64,000 bases of DNA, taken from the NCBI GenBank assembly GCA_949358305.1, contig OX442316.1, positions 8,060,001 through 8,124,000 of the forward strand, read 5' to 3'. The position numbers were made by a program, and so were the translations under genes. The first letter of the stretch is position 1, and every line of letters begins with the position of its first letter. A model generated the notes under the pieces. That model saw only the letters and a program-made list of their open reading frames with translations. It was not told the origin of the DNA and searched no databases. Source of the DNA: Strigamia acuminata. Its lineage: Eukaryota > Arthropoda > Chilopoda > Geophilomorpha > Linotaeniidae. Of this stretch, positions 1 through 11,935 are shown in pieces.

Positions 1-54
1 TATTCAGTGTATGCAGAAAAGCAAAAATATTAATAAAATTGGTGGTTGTTTCAG

Positions 55-176
55 GACGTCGTGGTCCTTACGAAAATATTGATCAACCGCCGCCTCAGAG
101 TATTCCTCCGGTTGATAGTGAAACGAGCAGCCCGCATCATCAAGCGTATGAGCAAAATAAAATGAATCTCCCGTGA
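55..176 (+). CDS. C-terminal exon of an unidentified gene (5' part outside window)
   Basis: An acceptor (tttcag, ending at 54) is followed by an open frame that completes a split codon and runs 40 residues to TGA at 174-176. The peptide is polar and proline-rich, with PYENIDQPPP near its start and KMNLP at its end, like a cytoplasmic tail. The tyrosine in PYENID could be a phosphorylation or adaptor site, but that is inference. AATAAA at 366-371 fits as the poly(A) signal. I do not recognise the family. Nothing else of the gene is in the window. Confidence 0.55.
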
Positions 177-1499
177 AGAGTCTAGTAAGGAAAAGTAAAG
201 ACAGCGAATTATATTTTTTACCTGCCAGAACAAACTTTGGTGCAAATTATTTTTTCCTTTGAACATTCCACAGTCCAGTTTAATTTGTAATTAACTTATT
301 TGGTTGTGATATTTTGATATTTAATTCTATAACAAAATGTTAAATGTTGAAACTAACTTCTAGTCAATAAAATGAGAGAAATGCAGGAATTTTATGATTG
401 CTTATATTTGTTTAAATCTTATATATATATATATATATATTTTTAAATCTTAATATAATATTCAGCTAGAATTACTTATTGTTTATTTCTATTGTAATCA
501 TCCAAAAGCAGTAGAACAAATAAATGCCCAAAAATTTATTTGCATTTAGCATATACTTATTTAGCAAATAATTCAGTGTGTTAAAAACTGATTTATTTGC
601 TCTTGTATTCCATGCAAACAATTTATCTTTTTAAAAAATTCTAATTTACCGGAATAAATAATTATTTTTAGTTGTTTGCATTACTTACGAGCAAGAAGAA
701 ACAGCTGAGTTTTGACTGTGGCCTACTCGCATGTGCGGTTCTGTAGCTAACTAAAGTCACGTGATAAACTCGGTCCACATTTTCCTGTGTACCGAATGCG
801 CCATCGTTCGGTTGGAAAATTCAAAATAGGTTTAATCTTGAAGACATCGAGCAGTGTAGGGTAAGTTTTTATGCTTGATTTTTGTTTTGGTAGGTTTTTT
901 TATTTACATTTTACATAATTTAAACGAGTTTTTCAAATTATTGGCTTTGCTGAAATAGTAATGGCTGTCGTTTTTGATGAGATGACGTCAGTTACATGGC
1001 GCGCAAGTACGAGTCGGCCCATAAACAATTCCTGACAACAAAATTATCATGAATTTGTTTGTCCCGCTAGTTTTGCTTCTTTATTTATAAAATTAAAACA
1101 TTTATGACTTGATCATTCAAATTATATCAAAAAATAGTTTTGTTTATTGAAAAATTCCTTTTACCGAAAAGAAAAATAGAAAAAACTGCACAAATGATTG
1201 CTGGAGCATTTGATTTTAAACTCTAAAACCATAATCTATTAACAATTTATCATAATGTATAGTAAATCTGCATAGTTTGACCACGAACAATTTGTGGTTT
1301 GGGCATCATTTAAGCATACAAAAGTAGGAAGTGCAGTTTTAATGCCACCGCAAACTCCGTTTTACAGTACTTTAATGAGCCTCGTCTTTTTTTTTTGTTA
1401 TTTAATTGCACAGTTCGGCCCTCCGTTGCTCAAGACGAAAAAATAACAATAATAAATATATAATCAAGTTTTTAGTGTTCATTTTTGCACACGTGAATG
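177..1499. other. Non-coding stretch with a possible promoter and non-coding first exon
   Basis: No coding exon seen. It holds an (AT)n run near 421-440, a TCACGTGA E-box at 757-764, a strong splice donor (AGG|GTAAGT, gt at 861) after a moderately GC-rich segment, and a full palindromic CRE (TGACGTCA) at 983-990. Together these could be a promoter with an untranslated first exon reading rightwards. No downstream partner exon could be assigned. Confidence 0.3.
366..371 (+). terminator. Poly(A) signal AATAAA for the gene ending at 176
   Basis: Canonical AATAAA about 190 bases after the stop codon of the first exon, in AT-rich 3' flanking sequence. Confidence 0.4.
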
Positions 1500-4400
1500 T
1501 TAATTGTGATGATGACGCTCCTTATCTTTCTTTCTAGATGTTTTATTATGGGATCGTTTATACTTTTTGCATTTACACGACCGGACAACACGAATGCGGT
1601 ACGATCGTCGCTCGCCGTTTTCGCACAGAAGATAAATGCGTTTGTTCTTGACAACATCATCGATGCAACGCCACTCGTCCGCGGTTTTACGAGATGATAA
1701 GAGTTTGGCATAATGCGCATACCAAGGCAATTCGTTGACTGGTAAGCAGTAGCCTGAACATACCACTTCGGTGATTGGACGGACGGATGTGCAAAAACCG
1801 TCAGAAATATATTTCTTCGACCGGAGTTCTTTGCACCCTAAAGGTGATTCATCTAATAAAATAGAAAAGGAGAAAAAAAATAAAACATTCTGTGCAACCG
1901 GACATGCGCTTACACAATATTGAAATCACTTATAATAACTCGCAATTCTTGTTTCGAATGAATGTTTTTACAATTTTTTTTTCTTTTTTTTCTTTTTATT
2001 TAAAAAGATATTTGAAAATTTAAGTTTGTTGTATCACTTTTAGTTTGCCGAAAGGGGCACTTCAAAAGGGCAGCAATTTATAATTTAAAATGGTTTTTTA
2101 AGCTGCGGTTAGGAAATGAAAAAATTTTTTATTTATCCCAATTGTCTTTATACCAAAAATTTGAGATTTATTGCAATTTTCGAGAATTCCTTATCCAACA
2201 AAACTTAAGTCGGGTCAAACATAATGGGAGTTAATTGGATTGAAGCTGCTTCAGCAATTTATCACTCACACTTTTTAAGTGCCTTTATGAATATCCCAGT
2301 AGCAATAAATTTTCGAAAAAATGTGTTTACAGCGTTATGGGCAGGTGAAAAAAATTTAAGACGCTTTCTGAATAAGAAAAATATATTACTAGGGAGGAGA
2401 GTTCGGATTTATCTCGTTTTACCCAAGAAAATTGAGTAGTTTTGCTAATTTGGGCCAGCATAATCGGGGCTTAATGGCTTATATCATTGAACACGGGGTG
2501 GGGGTGGTGTAGAACACTATTTTTCTTTTTCATCTGAATACTGATAGAGGAAGTATATTCTCGGGCACGAGTGGTGTGTGGGTTGTATTGGCAGAAACGT
2601 CAGATTTTTATCTGCGAATGTTTTATGAAGTCAAGTCCTGTACCAAGGTTGTAAGTTCGTCCTCGCAAATACGTGTTGAATGATTATGAGGTTACTCGAG
2701 TCGCCGAAAACATTAAATTTGTTCGTTCAATTGACGTACGACTCAATTATTTCGATTTTTTAAATTTATATATACGAGCGAGCAATTTACTTGTCACTAT
2801 TAAGCTTTAAATCACGGCTCACCTCGACACCTCTGATATCTCACCTGCTTAGACATCCACATATATCATGTTAGTTTATTAATATTGCATTGTAATTGCA
2901 TTTATTAGTCCGGGAGGACAAAACTTAATTCGATTGGTTTTTTTTTCTTCTTTTATTTTTTGTTTTGCATAGGAAAATCTCTATAATTTCGAAGGTCAAG
3001 CGAGTTTAGTCATTCAGATAAGCTGTTTTTTTAGGACTGAGGCATCACACAATAAATGAGAGGCACGAATTAGTTTAGAATGTGATCTGCTTGCGAAATG
3101 ACCGAGCGAATAAGAGCAAAGAACATGACCAAAACGTCTCGTGTTTGTTTTGGGGTGAACCTAAACAGAGTGCGGAAGCAGACCACTGGACTTTCTAAGT
3201 TTAAATTGACTGCTGGTCTACGTGGGTGGCAAACTTTATAGAAGGAAAAACAAGAAAACTATTTTTTTTCTTTTCTTTTTTTTAATTTTATAAAGTTAGG
3301 TCACATTTTTATTTTCCGGATAAATTTAAAAAATTACAATACGCTTTGAATGTAATAATAAATAAATTACATTGAGTATTGCTTTCAGGCTTTTAAGTGT
3401 TTGAAGTATTCTTAGCCAAAGCAATTCTGCAAAGTTGTTTATAGAATTAAAAGAGTTGATTGGAAAGGTTTTTATAGCTTAGTTGGGAAACCTCATTAAA
3501 CTTGGGCTTTGGGCTATACAATTTGTGGATCTGATTTGTTTATAAAGTGCAGACCTTAATTATGTGGAAACTCAATGTTTATACTTATTTAAATTCATAA
3601 CTATGGATTGGGAAAAGGTATGAGATCAGAAACTTGAATGATAAAAGCGACCAAGTTTGCAGGAATCACGTTTGACCTCCTCCTCCGCCTTCGACTTTCT
3701 TATTTTTCATAATAAGTGTGTACTGTATACTGATACTGTATAATTCGGATAATTTTTTCCTCTTATGAAGTACCAGCAGGGTGTCTTAATTCTCTCATTT
3801 TCCTCTATGGCCTGCTGCTCTAACTTGTCATATAACTCTAAGGGATAACGACCGATTAGGTGGATACATTGTTCATTAAATTTTACATTTTTTGAATTAA
3901 CTCCCACGGAATGCTATAAAACTGGGACCTAAACTGATTTATACCTATAAATGGGCCAAAAATCCCTTACTTATTTACAATCCAATTGATTATCGGTAAA
4001 TTATTCAATGACTGTCAGTGGAGTCTCGTAAAAGTGACAGGTTAAGTGCAACTTATATTTAGTTTATTTATTTCTTCAGACTCGTAGTGTCTCTTAAAGT
4101 TAAAACCATGAAAGAAAAAATCCAAACGACACCGTTTGATTTATTTTCAGTCGAGACTTAATTTATTTGTTATATAATTTGTAATTGAGAAATAAAACTA
4201 TCCATTAGTTTTATTCAAATGAATTTTTTTTGTTTAAAAAATCTAAAAATTATACAAAGATTTTGGTTACAAATTACCATAAATTTTTAATTTAAATTTT
4301 AAACGACTTTATGAAAAAATAAATTTAAAATAAAATAAAAAAGAAACTCCTTTGGATTTAGAGCATGAAAAAAGGGTGTTTGAGTCGTTTTATTTCATTT

Positions 4401-5287
4401 AAAATGAAATGTGCTCAGTGTGAGAGAGGCGAATTGCTCGGGGTGTAGTGTTGCAAGTACCGACACTTTGTGTTCGACCCTTTGGTGGTTCTGCACGAGT
4501 GATTCGCTTCGTTATTTCACGTTATATTTGCTGTGGGCAGACTGCAGTTGGTTTTATAACATTGAGATCGGCCTTGTGATAAAGTTTGAAAAAGCAAACT
4601 TGTTGAATGAGTAAACAACATGAATGAAATAAGACACTAGGAAATAATCACAAGGATTTCAAGTGTGTCCTGTGCCTTTTAAAGTCGGCAAGGCCATCGG
4701 GAGTCTGTTGCGCTGCTCCCTTTATGTCACCTTCCGGACAAGGCAAAGCGTTCCAATCGCGTTGCATCCTCAGAGAAACACCCTCCCCTGCTGTGTGGTG
4801 AAGAGTAACAAGATTGAACAAGTTAAAGAGTTTTATTTGGCCAGGGTCAGGAGGCCGAGTTGTAAATTAACTGCCTTACATAATAATTTAAAACTAGTGT
4901 GAATATTGAATTACCGAATAAGTTAGACGGATCGTGAACTGTCATGTTTATTCACGATTTTAGAGGAAAAAAAGGGTAGGGTTATGAGATAAGGTTTGAA
5001 AACATGACATCCTGCTGTTTTCCTATCTTTTGCCTTAAGTTACTGCCAATCTAACATCCCTTTTATCTGTCTGACACACCTTTGTAAATTTATGAATGAG
5101 TTTACAAAGAAATTGCTATTATTTGATTTTTGTAAATATTGTACTTACCGCCTATTTGGTTGGAGAGTCTATCACTCGATGTTCTGTTATTGCTGCTTGC
5201 AGCGTGAAATCGCGAAAAGGCCGTTGTCAGCAAACTTGAAGAGAAAATGAGGAAGAGTGTTGTGGTGTGGCACACTAAAGTAGCCAT
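1500..5287 (-). CDS. Secreted sclerostin/SOSTDC1 (Wise)-like cystine-knot protein
   Basis: Two coding exons: 5287-5149 (ATG at 5287) and 1852-1500 (TAA), joined in phase 1, giving 163 residues. Exon 1 encodes a hydrophobic signal peptide (MATLVCHTTTLFLIFSSSLL). Exon 2 encodes a CTCK/DAN-type domain: GCKELRSKKYISDG, then ITEVVCSGYC, an RCI segment, a YLLCENGE segment, and the closing SCKCKKYKRSHN. The VCSGxC core and the C-terminal SCKCKxxxRxHN signature are specific to the sclerostin/SOSTDC1 branch; the basic tail (KKDKERHHHN) also fits. Vertebrate members are secreted antagonists of BMP ligands and LRP5/6 Wnt co-receptors, so a similar extracellular role is inferred. The length is slightly below vertebrate members (about 200). 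The intron is 3.3 kb, long for this window. Other DAN-family antagonists are less likely because of the tail signature. Confidence 0.85.
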
Positions 5288-8247
5288 GGTCAAGATCCTG
5301 CGAGGCGAGTAGCCTCACCTTTCTCGAAACGGGCACCAAGAGTTCAAAATGTGAGCGGCTAGTGCAGCAACCGTGATTGTTCAGCTGCCAAGCGGCGTTG
5401 CAACCGGTTTACATCCGCGCGTCTGTACTACTTCCCTTTACCTGTTGAGTTTTTGCCCACTTGGGAACAAGGCCAGGCGGGCCAATCAGGAGGAAGAGAC
5501 GGGGGCAGGCACTGCTTTAAATCAGCACGTGCTTGTGCAGTCGACTCTTCTCTCGATTTTGCCTGGGAAATCACACTTTCTTTTTTTTTATTATTCCGAA
5601 TTGTCTAAGGAATATTAATTTCTTTCTTTATCGTGATTGGCACGAGAATCGTCACACCTTGACAGGAGATAACAGGAAAATGAAAATATAATCAGCGTGT
5701 GATCCACTTAAGTCTGAATGCGCCGTTTTATTTTTTAATGGAAAACCCAATTTACTTAATTGGCTTATTGACCATTATTGGGTTAGTGCATTCCTTAGGT
5801 AATTGTGGAATAAAAATTTAATGAGTAAGAGTCTTCGGATAACTCGGATGCTTGGGTTTAATTTATGAGATAACGAAAGATAAGGTGTCAATCCGAGTGC
5901 ATGAAATCGGATAGTCGGTCTGCACGAGCTATTTTTAGAAATCGGTTTTTGGCAGTGCTGGGATCGAGAAAAAGACATAATTTAGATGTTAGAAAAATGA
6001 CCTGATTTATTTGGACTAAAGTTGGTCACCCTCAACCGACACATAAATAGGCTGAGTGGCAGGTGCAGTACCCCTTGTTCTGTCGGTATGGATAATGATT
6101 GGATTTGGCAGTCAAGTGAAAATACTTCTAGGGTTTCAAAAAGAGCAGGCGCCAAGTCGTGTCAGCGAGGGAAGTCAGAGCGGGAGAGGGTAAGTCGACA
6201 AGTAGGTGATGAGTGGCGAGAGAGAGAGAGGCATGGGAAGAGCCACCCTCACTCCAGGAATAGAAAAGCATTTTCCTTTTGTCTCTGTTTGTCTCTAGGG
6301 AAAACTTTAATGGCCCGTGAACAAAACTCGGCTTTTCCTCTAATCATTTCGACTAATGACGGTTGGCTAACAAAACAAACAAAATAAAATAATAGAGAAT
6401 TTTTGCTTGATTTACGCCAATTTTGTTGATTTTTTTTTTAATTTTTTGAAAAGTTGACACCTCGCGCGTTTTTCTATAATCGTTCCAATTTAAAAATGAA
6501 AATTGGAGATGCAAATTTGGCTTGTAAACCTAAATTACTGCGTGCATGTTTAATCATTTTCATTGGAAATAATTTCCCTTCATGACAGGTATTGTAGATA
6601 AGATGCATTTTTTCGGTGAGTGCTGTGAAGAGTGACTTTAGTTCAAGGTTCCTGCCCTCTTTGCACTACCACCTGTTAGGTAAAGAAAAAAATGGCTGGC
6701 GGGCTTAATTTTGCCCAGGTGGCTGTTTCGCGAGACTAGAATTCGAAAGCATTGGTGTTGCTTTAATAACATGCCTTGGGATGTGGCCATGGGCGAGCCA
6801 GCGAGCAATTCCTGATTTCAGTCGGGCTAATTAGAAAGAAGACATGGTCAGTACATCGTATACCTGGAGGTCAAATGCCCAGCTTCTTTCTCCTTAGGCA
6901 GGTGGCTAAACTCAAGAGAGGGAGACCACAAATTGAATTTTATATCCAAAAACTGGTTTTTATGTAAGACAGGTAAGCAGCAGCCAGGTGTAAATATTTC
7001 TTTTTCGTGAGAATGATGAACATTCTTCTCAGCTCAGCATCCTGGGCGTGTCAGATGAGAGTGAAAGGCCGATTGGAGTTTACAAAGCACGTTTTACCCA
7101 CATCGTATACACAAAAAATGAAATTCTTGCACCGGTGTCATGTAACTGATGTGGGAACTTGCGTGTTTACATACTTGCGCATTTCAGAATGATGTATGAT
7201 TTTTATTGAAATCTTTTTTATGATTTTTCGTGGTAAAATGCTTGCTGCTTCGACTTGAGTTAACGAGGACTGGACGTGTGACGCGCATGGTGTCTCGGGT
7301 ACCGTGGGCGTGCACTTTCTTATTCCCGTCAGGGGGTCGTGTTGCTTTTGACACAAACATGGGTCACTGGTAGTTTGCCAGAACTAGTCTAATTAGGTGT
7401 GATCACAAGAAACCGCTTCGTGTGTGGTGCTTTTAGACGTAATAAGGAAAAAGTATTAAATCTCTCAGAGCTGAGAATTGCAAACAAGAGAAACGCTTTT
7501 TTAAAAGCTTTATTTGAAGATATAAAAGTAAAAAAAAAAACGAGGAATTTATTTTTAAAAAAAAATTGTGCAGGTGGCTGTGTGTTTTCGGTTGATGTCT
7601 ACACATGTAATAAATGATGCTCTTCATTAAGTCTTCAGGTGGAGAGTGGAGATGACACAGCGGTAGCATCCTAATCGCTCTGCAGGAAATCGCTGTATGT
7701 ATAATACACCTGGCGAAGCTATGCAGGTGTAAATTCTTATTCCTAGGCACGATTCTCAGAAGTCACGACATAAAACTGTTATCAAGAATCCAGTTTCTTC
7801 ATAAATTGTATATTTTTAGTCGATTTTTTTCCCCCTCCTAAACGAAAATAACCGCGGTAATTCGAGGAAAATGTTGCATAGTTTTGCTTACCGCAAAGAA
7901 GAATAAAATCAACATTCAAACATTTGTGCTCAGTAAAAATAAATCTCGGCGAAACTTGTGTACTAATTTAGACAGCACGTATATATTCTGGCTCTAACAT
8001 GTGTTCTAGTTTATTTAACCCTTGAGCAAATTTAACTATGAGGTCAATTTGGAACGTCAATTAGGCGGCACTAATTTGCTGTCTTATTAACGACTGTTAC
8101 ATGTTGCTCCTCCCTTGTCATAAAAGTGGAAATGTGGAAGTTATCGGTATTTTATTTGAAATTTATTAATTTTTAACGAAGGAAACGTTTCCTGATGATC
8201 AGGGATGAGTATCCCTCATTCTTGCGTCCGGTTATGTTGCCAGAGTT
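5288..8247. other. Intergenic region between divergent genes; moderately GC-rich, no coding exon seen
   Basis: About 3 kb between the start codons of the minus-strand sclerostin-like gene and the plus-strand TSR gene 1. Short ORFs here lack splice context and family resemblance. The segment just upstream of 5287 (5300-5530) is more GC-rich and has CCAAT (5482-5486) and TTTAAA (5516-5521), so it may be the sclerostin-like promoter. The E-box cluster at 6670-7729 is listed separately. Confidence 0.4.
6670..7729. promoter_or_regulatory. Cluster of eight CAGGTG/CACCTG E-boxes, candidate enhancer
   Basis: CAGGTG or its complement occurs at 6670, 6716, 6899, 6985, 7571, 7636, 7707 and 7724. Three copies share CAGGTGGCT (6716, 6899, 7571) and two share CAGGTGTAAAT (6985, 7724). 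A random hexamer counted on both strands should appear about once per 2 kb, so eight in about 1.06 kb is a clear excess. CAGGTG is the known core of Snail/Scratch/ZEB-type zinc fingers and some bHLH factors. The cluster lies between two divergent genes; which one it serves is unknown. Confidence 0.4.
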
Positions 8248-9634
8248 ATGGCATTTTGGTGCAAAATTTTCTTCTTCACTGCGTATTTTGTTACACATGC
8301 CGGTAGTTAATTTATTACATTGTTTCACACCGATTTTTTGATTTTTGATTTTTAGACGGTGGCGTGTGTTTCACCAAAATGATTCGATTCTCATGTTACA
8401 CCGATACGACGTATTTCGTAGCAGACTCTGGACGTTTATGTTGCAACCACTACGATGCAATGGGTTATACCGACTCAAATCGTCCTCCTTACGATTTTAA
8501 CTTGCATACAAACCGACATTACACTTCTTGTTCGTCGTGCAGTCACTACTTAGAAAAAGGTGAGGAGTTTGTAGTTTCAATTTTCAATTGTTATAATTTT
8601 ATTACGGAATTTTTTATTTAGATTCAGTTATATGTTTCACACGTGCGAGACATAATGCTTGTTGGAACGTGCAGAATGAAAGAAAAGCGTCGCCGAAAGC
8701 TTGTTGTGAGGATAATCTGGACGGAGGTTTTGCGGACAATTTGTCTTTATTTATTAATCCGGAAGGATACGTTGCGCATTATACCTGCACTTCTTGTACT
8801 CGTCTTCACGTGGCGCAGGGTGTGAATATTTGCAATGTGATGTTGGTGTTTTAATCACAATAATGTTTGTTTAGTCTGGACAGAATGGACTCCGTATTCG
8901 TCGTGCAGCACTTCGTGCGGTTATGGGGTTCAGCAGAGATATCGCAGTTGTCGTATTCCACCTCAAATTGGGTTGTGCGAAGGAGGTGATTTTGAAGTTG
9001 CACCGTGTTTGATTCAGCACTGTGAAAATTGTAAGTAACGATAATTTGTATTTTGGATGCAGATTTTAAGTGTAGTTATATTAGCGTCGACAACACAAAC
9101 GCATGGGCGAAGTAGATGGAGTGAATGGAAAATAGCGTCTTCCTGCAACGTTTCTTGTGGAACGGGAGTGAGAATTCGACAGAGACATTGCATCGGATCG
9201 AATTGTTCTGGTAGCAATATTGACTATCACAAATGTGTAGTTAAATCATGTCCATCCAAAAACAGCAAAAGTAGAAATTTGATTTTTATTGTTTGAGAAT
9301 TACTAGGAGAGTTGTTATGGTATATTTTATTACAGTTGGAATGGTGATTCTCACAACGTTTGGTGGCATTGCCGTAGCAACACTATGTGTACTCATCTGT
9401 GTATGCATTTACTGGAGATTGAAAAAGGAGAAAAACCAAAGGTACTTATTTTGCAAATCAAATTTATTTACTTATGTGCAATTTACGGTTTGTGTACATG
9501 ACAGAATGTTTGACCACCAACATTCACAATCAATGCGAGTGGTTTTCATGGTTGCGAGCGAGGATGAGCAGGAACTTGATCAAGGAATTGATAATCTGGC
9601 ATTGCAATATCCCAGTGATGAAATAATAAATTGA
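8248..9634 (+). CDS. TSR gene 1: membrane-anchored protein with two TSR0-like domains and two TSP1 repeats
   Basis: Seven exons: 8248-8302, 8356-8559, 8622-8819, 8875-9030, 9076-9270, 9336-9441, 9505-9634, 347 residues in frame. Exon 1 is a signal peptide starting MAFWCKIFFFTAYF. Exons 2 and 3 each encode a cysteine domain beginning CFT, with a central CC pair and a closing CxxC, like properdin TSR0. Exons 4 and 5 each encode a TSP1 repeat (WTEWTPYSSC and SRWSEWKIASSC, both with a CSxSCG- or CNVSCG-type core). Exon 6 encodes a transmembrane helix (TTFGGIAVATLCVLICVCIYW) followed by basic residues, so type I topology; the acidic tail ends PSDEIIN. All domain introns are phase 1, typical of shuffled extracellular modules. 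The acceptor of exon 5 could be 9076 or 9085; both keep frame. TSP1 repeats bind glycosaminoglycans and matrix proteins; the exact role here is unknown. Confidence 0.8.
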
Positions 9635-9840
9635 AAAAAACAATTTGTTAGGGTTTTATTTTTCTAGCAAAGTGCAATGCAATGTTGAAGCAAAAGGATA
9701 CGATTAATCACTTCCCTGTTAAATTCACGTTTCCCGGAATATTCTTTACACCTAATAAAAAAATCATTATACTTATTCTTGTTGACGTTTGCTATTTAGC
9801 AGCAGGTGATCGAAATAACTGAAAGAACCATCTTGAGAGC

Positions 9841-11935
9841 ATGAAGCCATTATTACTCAGCTGCTCAATACTTTTATATTTAATTGAGCGTACTTTGGCG
9901 CTTAGATGTTTTCATGCTATTTGTTATGTAGATGGCATTCTTGGGTGCAAAAACCTTATTTGGGATAATGTTAATACTGCAGAAGAGTGTTGCATGCAAG
10001 GATCAGCTGTTGGATTTGCAGAAACGATAAAGAGACTTGGAAGTGACCCTGGTTGCTACGAGTGCGATAGATGTGTGGATGTGGATTTGTGGATGCCTAA
10101 AAGTAAGTTTGTTTTAATGTGTATATTTTGTTTTTTTAATTTTTTTTTATTGTTAATTTAAAGTCAATGGCGAATGGAGTGAATGGTCAGAGTGGGGTCC
10201 TTGCAGTAAGACATGTAATGGCATTGGAGTTAAAACTAGACATAGGCGTTGGCTTTGTGATTCACCGTCAGATTTAGGAAATAAATGTGATGGGGAAGAG
10301 GTTCAACAACACTCGTGCATCTCCGGGCCTTGTCCTGGTAAGATTTAAATATTTTTTTATGTTGCTGTTATTTTATTTTTAATTTTTTATTCTTACAGTA
10401 GTTGATGGGCAATGGAGCAATTGGTCAAGCTGGTCACATTGTTCAAAAAGTTGTGGTATTGGTAAGATGTATCGAACCCGAGATTGCAATAATCCAGCAC
10501 CAGCTCATGGGGGTAGGGTATGTCAGGGACTGGCAACACTCGTACAGGAGTGCGTTAAGATTGAGAATTGTCCCATTGATGGGGGTTGGGGCGAGTGGGG
10601 TGCATGGACTAAATGTTCAAAATCATGCGGGGGTGGAGAAAGCCACCAATACCGTTCGTGCGACAATCCTTTGCCGCAGTTTGAGGGAAAAAATTGCAAT
10701 GGGGAATCAAGAAAATCAGACAGTTGCAATAATAACGCGTGTCCCATAGATGGTCAATGGAGCGATTGGTCAAGCTGGTCATATTGTTCAAAAAGTTGTG
10801 GTATTGGTAAGATGTATCGAAACCGAGATTGCAATAATCCAAAACCAGCTCACGGGGGCAGAGTATGCCAGGGACTGGCAACACTTGTTCAGGAGTGCGT
10901 TAAGATTGTGAATTGTCCCATAGATGGTCAATGGAGCGATTGGTCAAGCTGGACAGATTGTTCAAAAAGTTGTGGTGTTGGTAAGATGTATCGAACCCGA
11001 GATTGCAATAATCCAAAACCAGCTCATGGGGGCAGAGTATGCCAGGGACTGGCAACACTTGTTAAAGAGTGCGTTAAAATTGCGAATTGCCCCATCGATG
11101 GTGGTTGGGGTGAGTGGACTCCATGGACTAAATGTTCAAAATCATGCGGGGGTGGAGAAAGTCACAAATACCGTTCGTGCGACAATCCTTTGCCGCAGTT
11201 TGAGGGAAAAAATTGCACTGGGGAATCAAGAAAATCAGACATTTGCAATGATAACGCGTGTCCCGTAGACGGTCAATGGAGCGAATGGTCTCCACACTCT
11301 GCCTGTATTTTTGATGACTGCAATGATCTAAGTAAAGGTGGGCATCAGACTCGTTCCCGAACCTGTAACAGTCCCAGCCCGAAATTTGGAGGAAAGATGT
11401 GCACTGGAAAAATTTTCGACGTGGCATTTTGCATTGAAGATGATAATTGCCCAAGTAGGATACGTGCGCTATGAATAAATATGAATTTTAGAGTATGTTT
11501 TTTTTTTTTAACTACGGTAGGAGATGGAGAATGGAGCGAATGGGACCATTGGCAGTGCAGCGAGACTGGTGTGTATCGGGTTCGAGAATGTTTGCATTGG
11601 AGATTTGACGGAAAATATTGTCCTGGAAACTACATAATGAATAAACCTATGAGTAAGACGACTCGCCCATTAAAAACGATGAGAAGTTAATGTAAGATTT
11701 AATTTTAATTTTAGGTGATCCCACTTTTTGTGACGATTGCAAATCAAATTGTAGACTCGATGATAGTGGCAAATTGATGGCACATTATTTGTATCATCGA
11801 CAGTTACAGAATGCATGGCCCGGAAGTGATACTGGGGATGGTGGTTCAAGGGCACACTCAGTTGAAGAAACTGAGGAAGATGAATTTCCAATAAATATTA
11901 AATTTGACAATGACAAGTGTAGATATTTAATCTAA
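9841..11935 (+). CDS. TSR gene 2: secreted properdin-like protein with TSR0 and eight TSP1 repeats
   Basis: Five exons: 9841-10102, 10164-10337, 10399-11454, 11521-11652, 11715-11935; 614 residues, all junctions phase 1. Residues 1-20 are a signal peptide; residues 21-87 a TSR0-like domain (CFHAICY, EECC, GCYECDRC). Exon 2 is one TSP1 repeat. The single large exon 3 encodes six repeats in the order A B A A B C (A starts WSxWSSW, B starts WGEW, C is a longer repeat starting WSEWSPHSACIFDDC). Exon 4 is a short WSEWDHW repeat. The last exon has an FCDDCKSNC motif and an acidic C-terminus without a membrane segment, so secretion is expected. The layout of TSR0 followed by a TSR string is that of vertebrate properdin. 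A, B and C modules are repeated at DNA level (units 171-174 bp). Confidence 0.85.

Noticed and set aside
1497-1697. Plus-strand ORF of 66 residues
   Set aside because: It is antisense to the sclerostin-like exon, whose minus-strand frame has clear family signatures.
6022-6387. Plus-strand ORF of 121 residues
   Set aside because: Low-complexity Arg/Glu/Ser content, no splice context, no family resemblance. Treated as chance.
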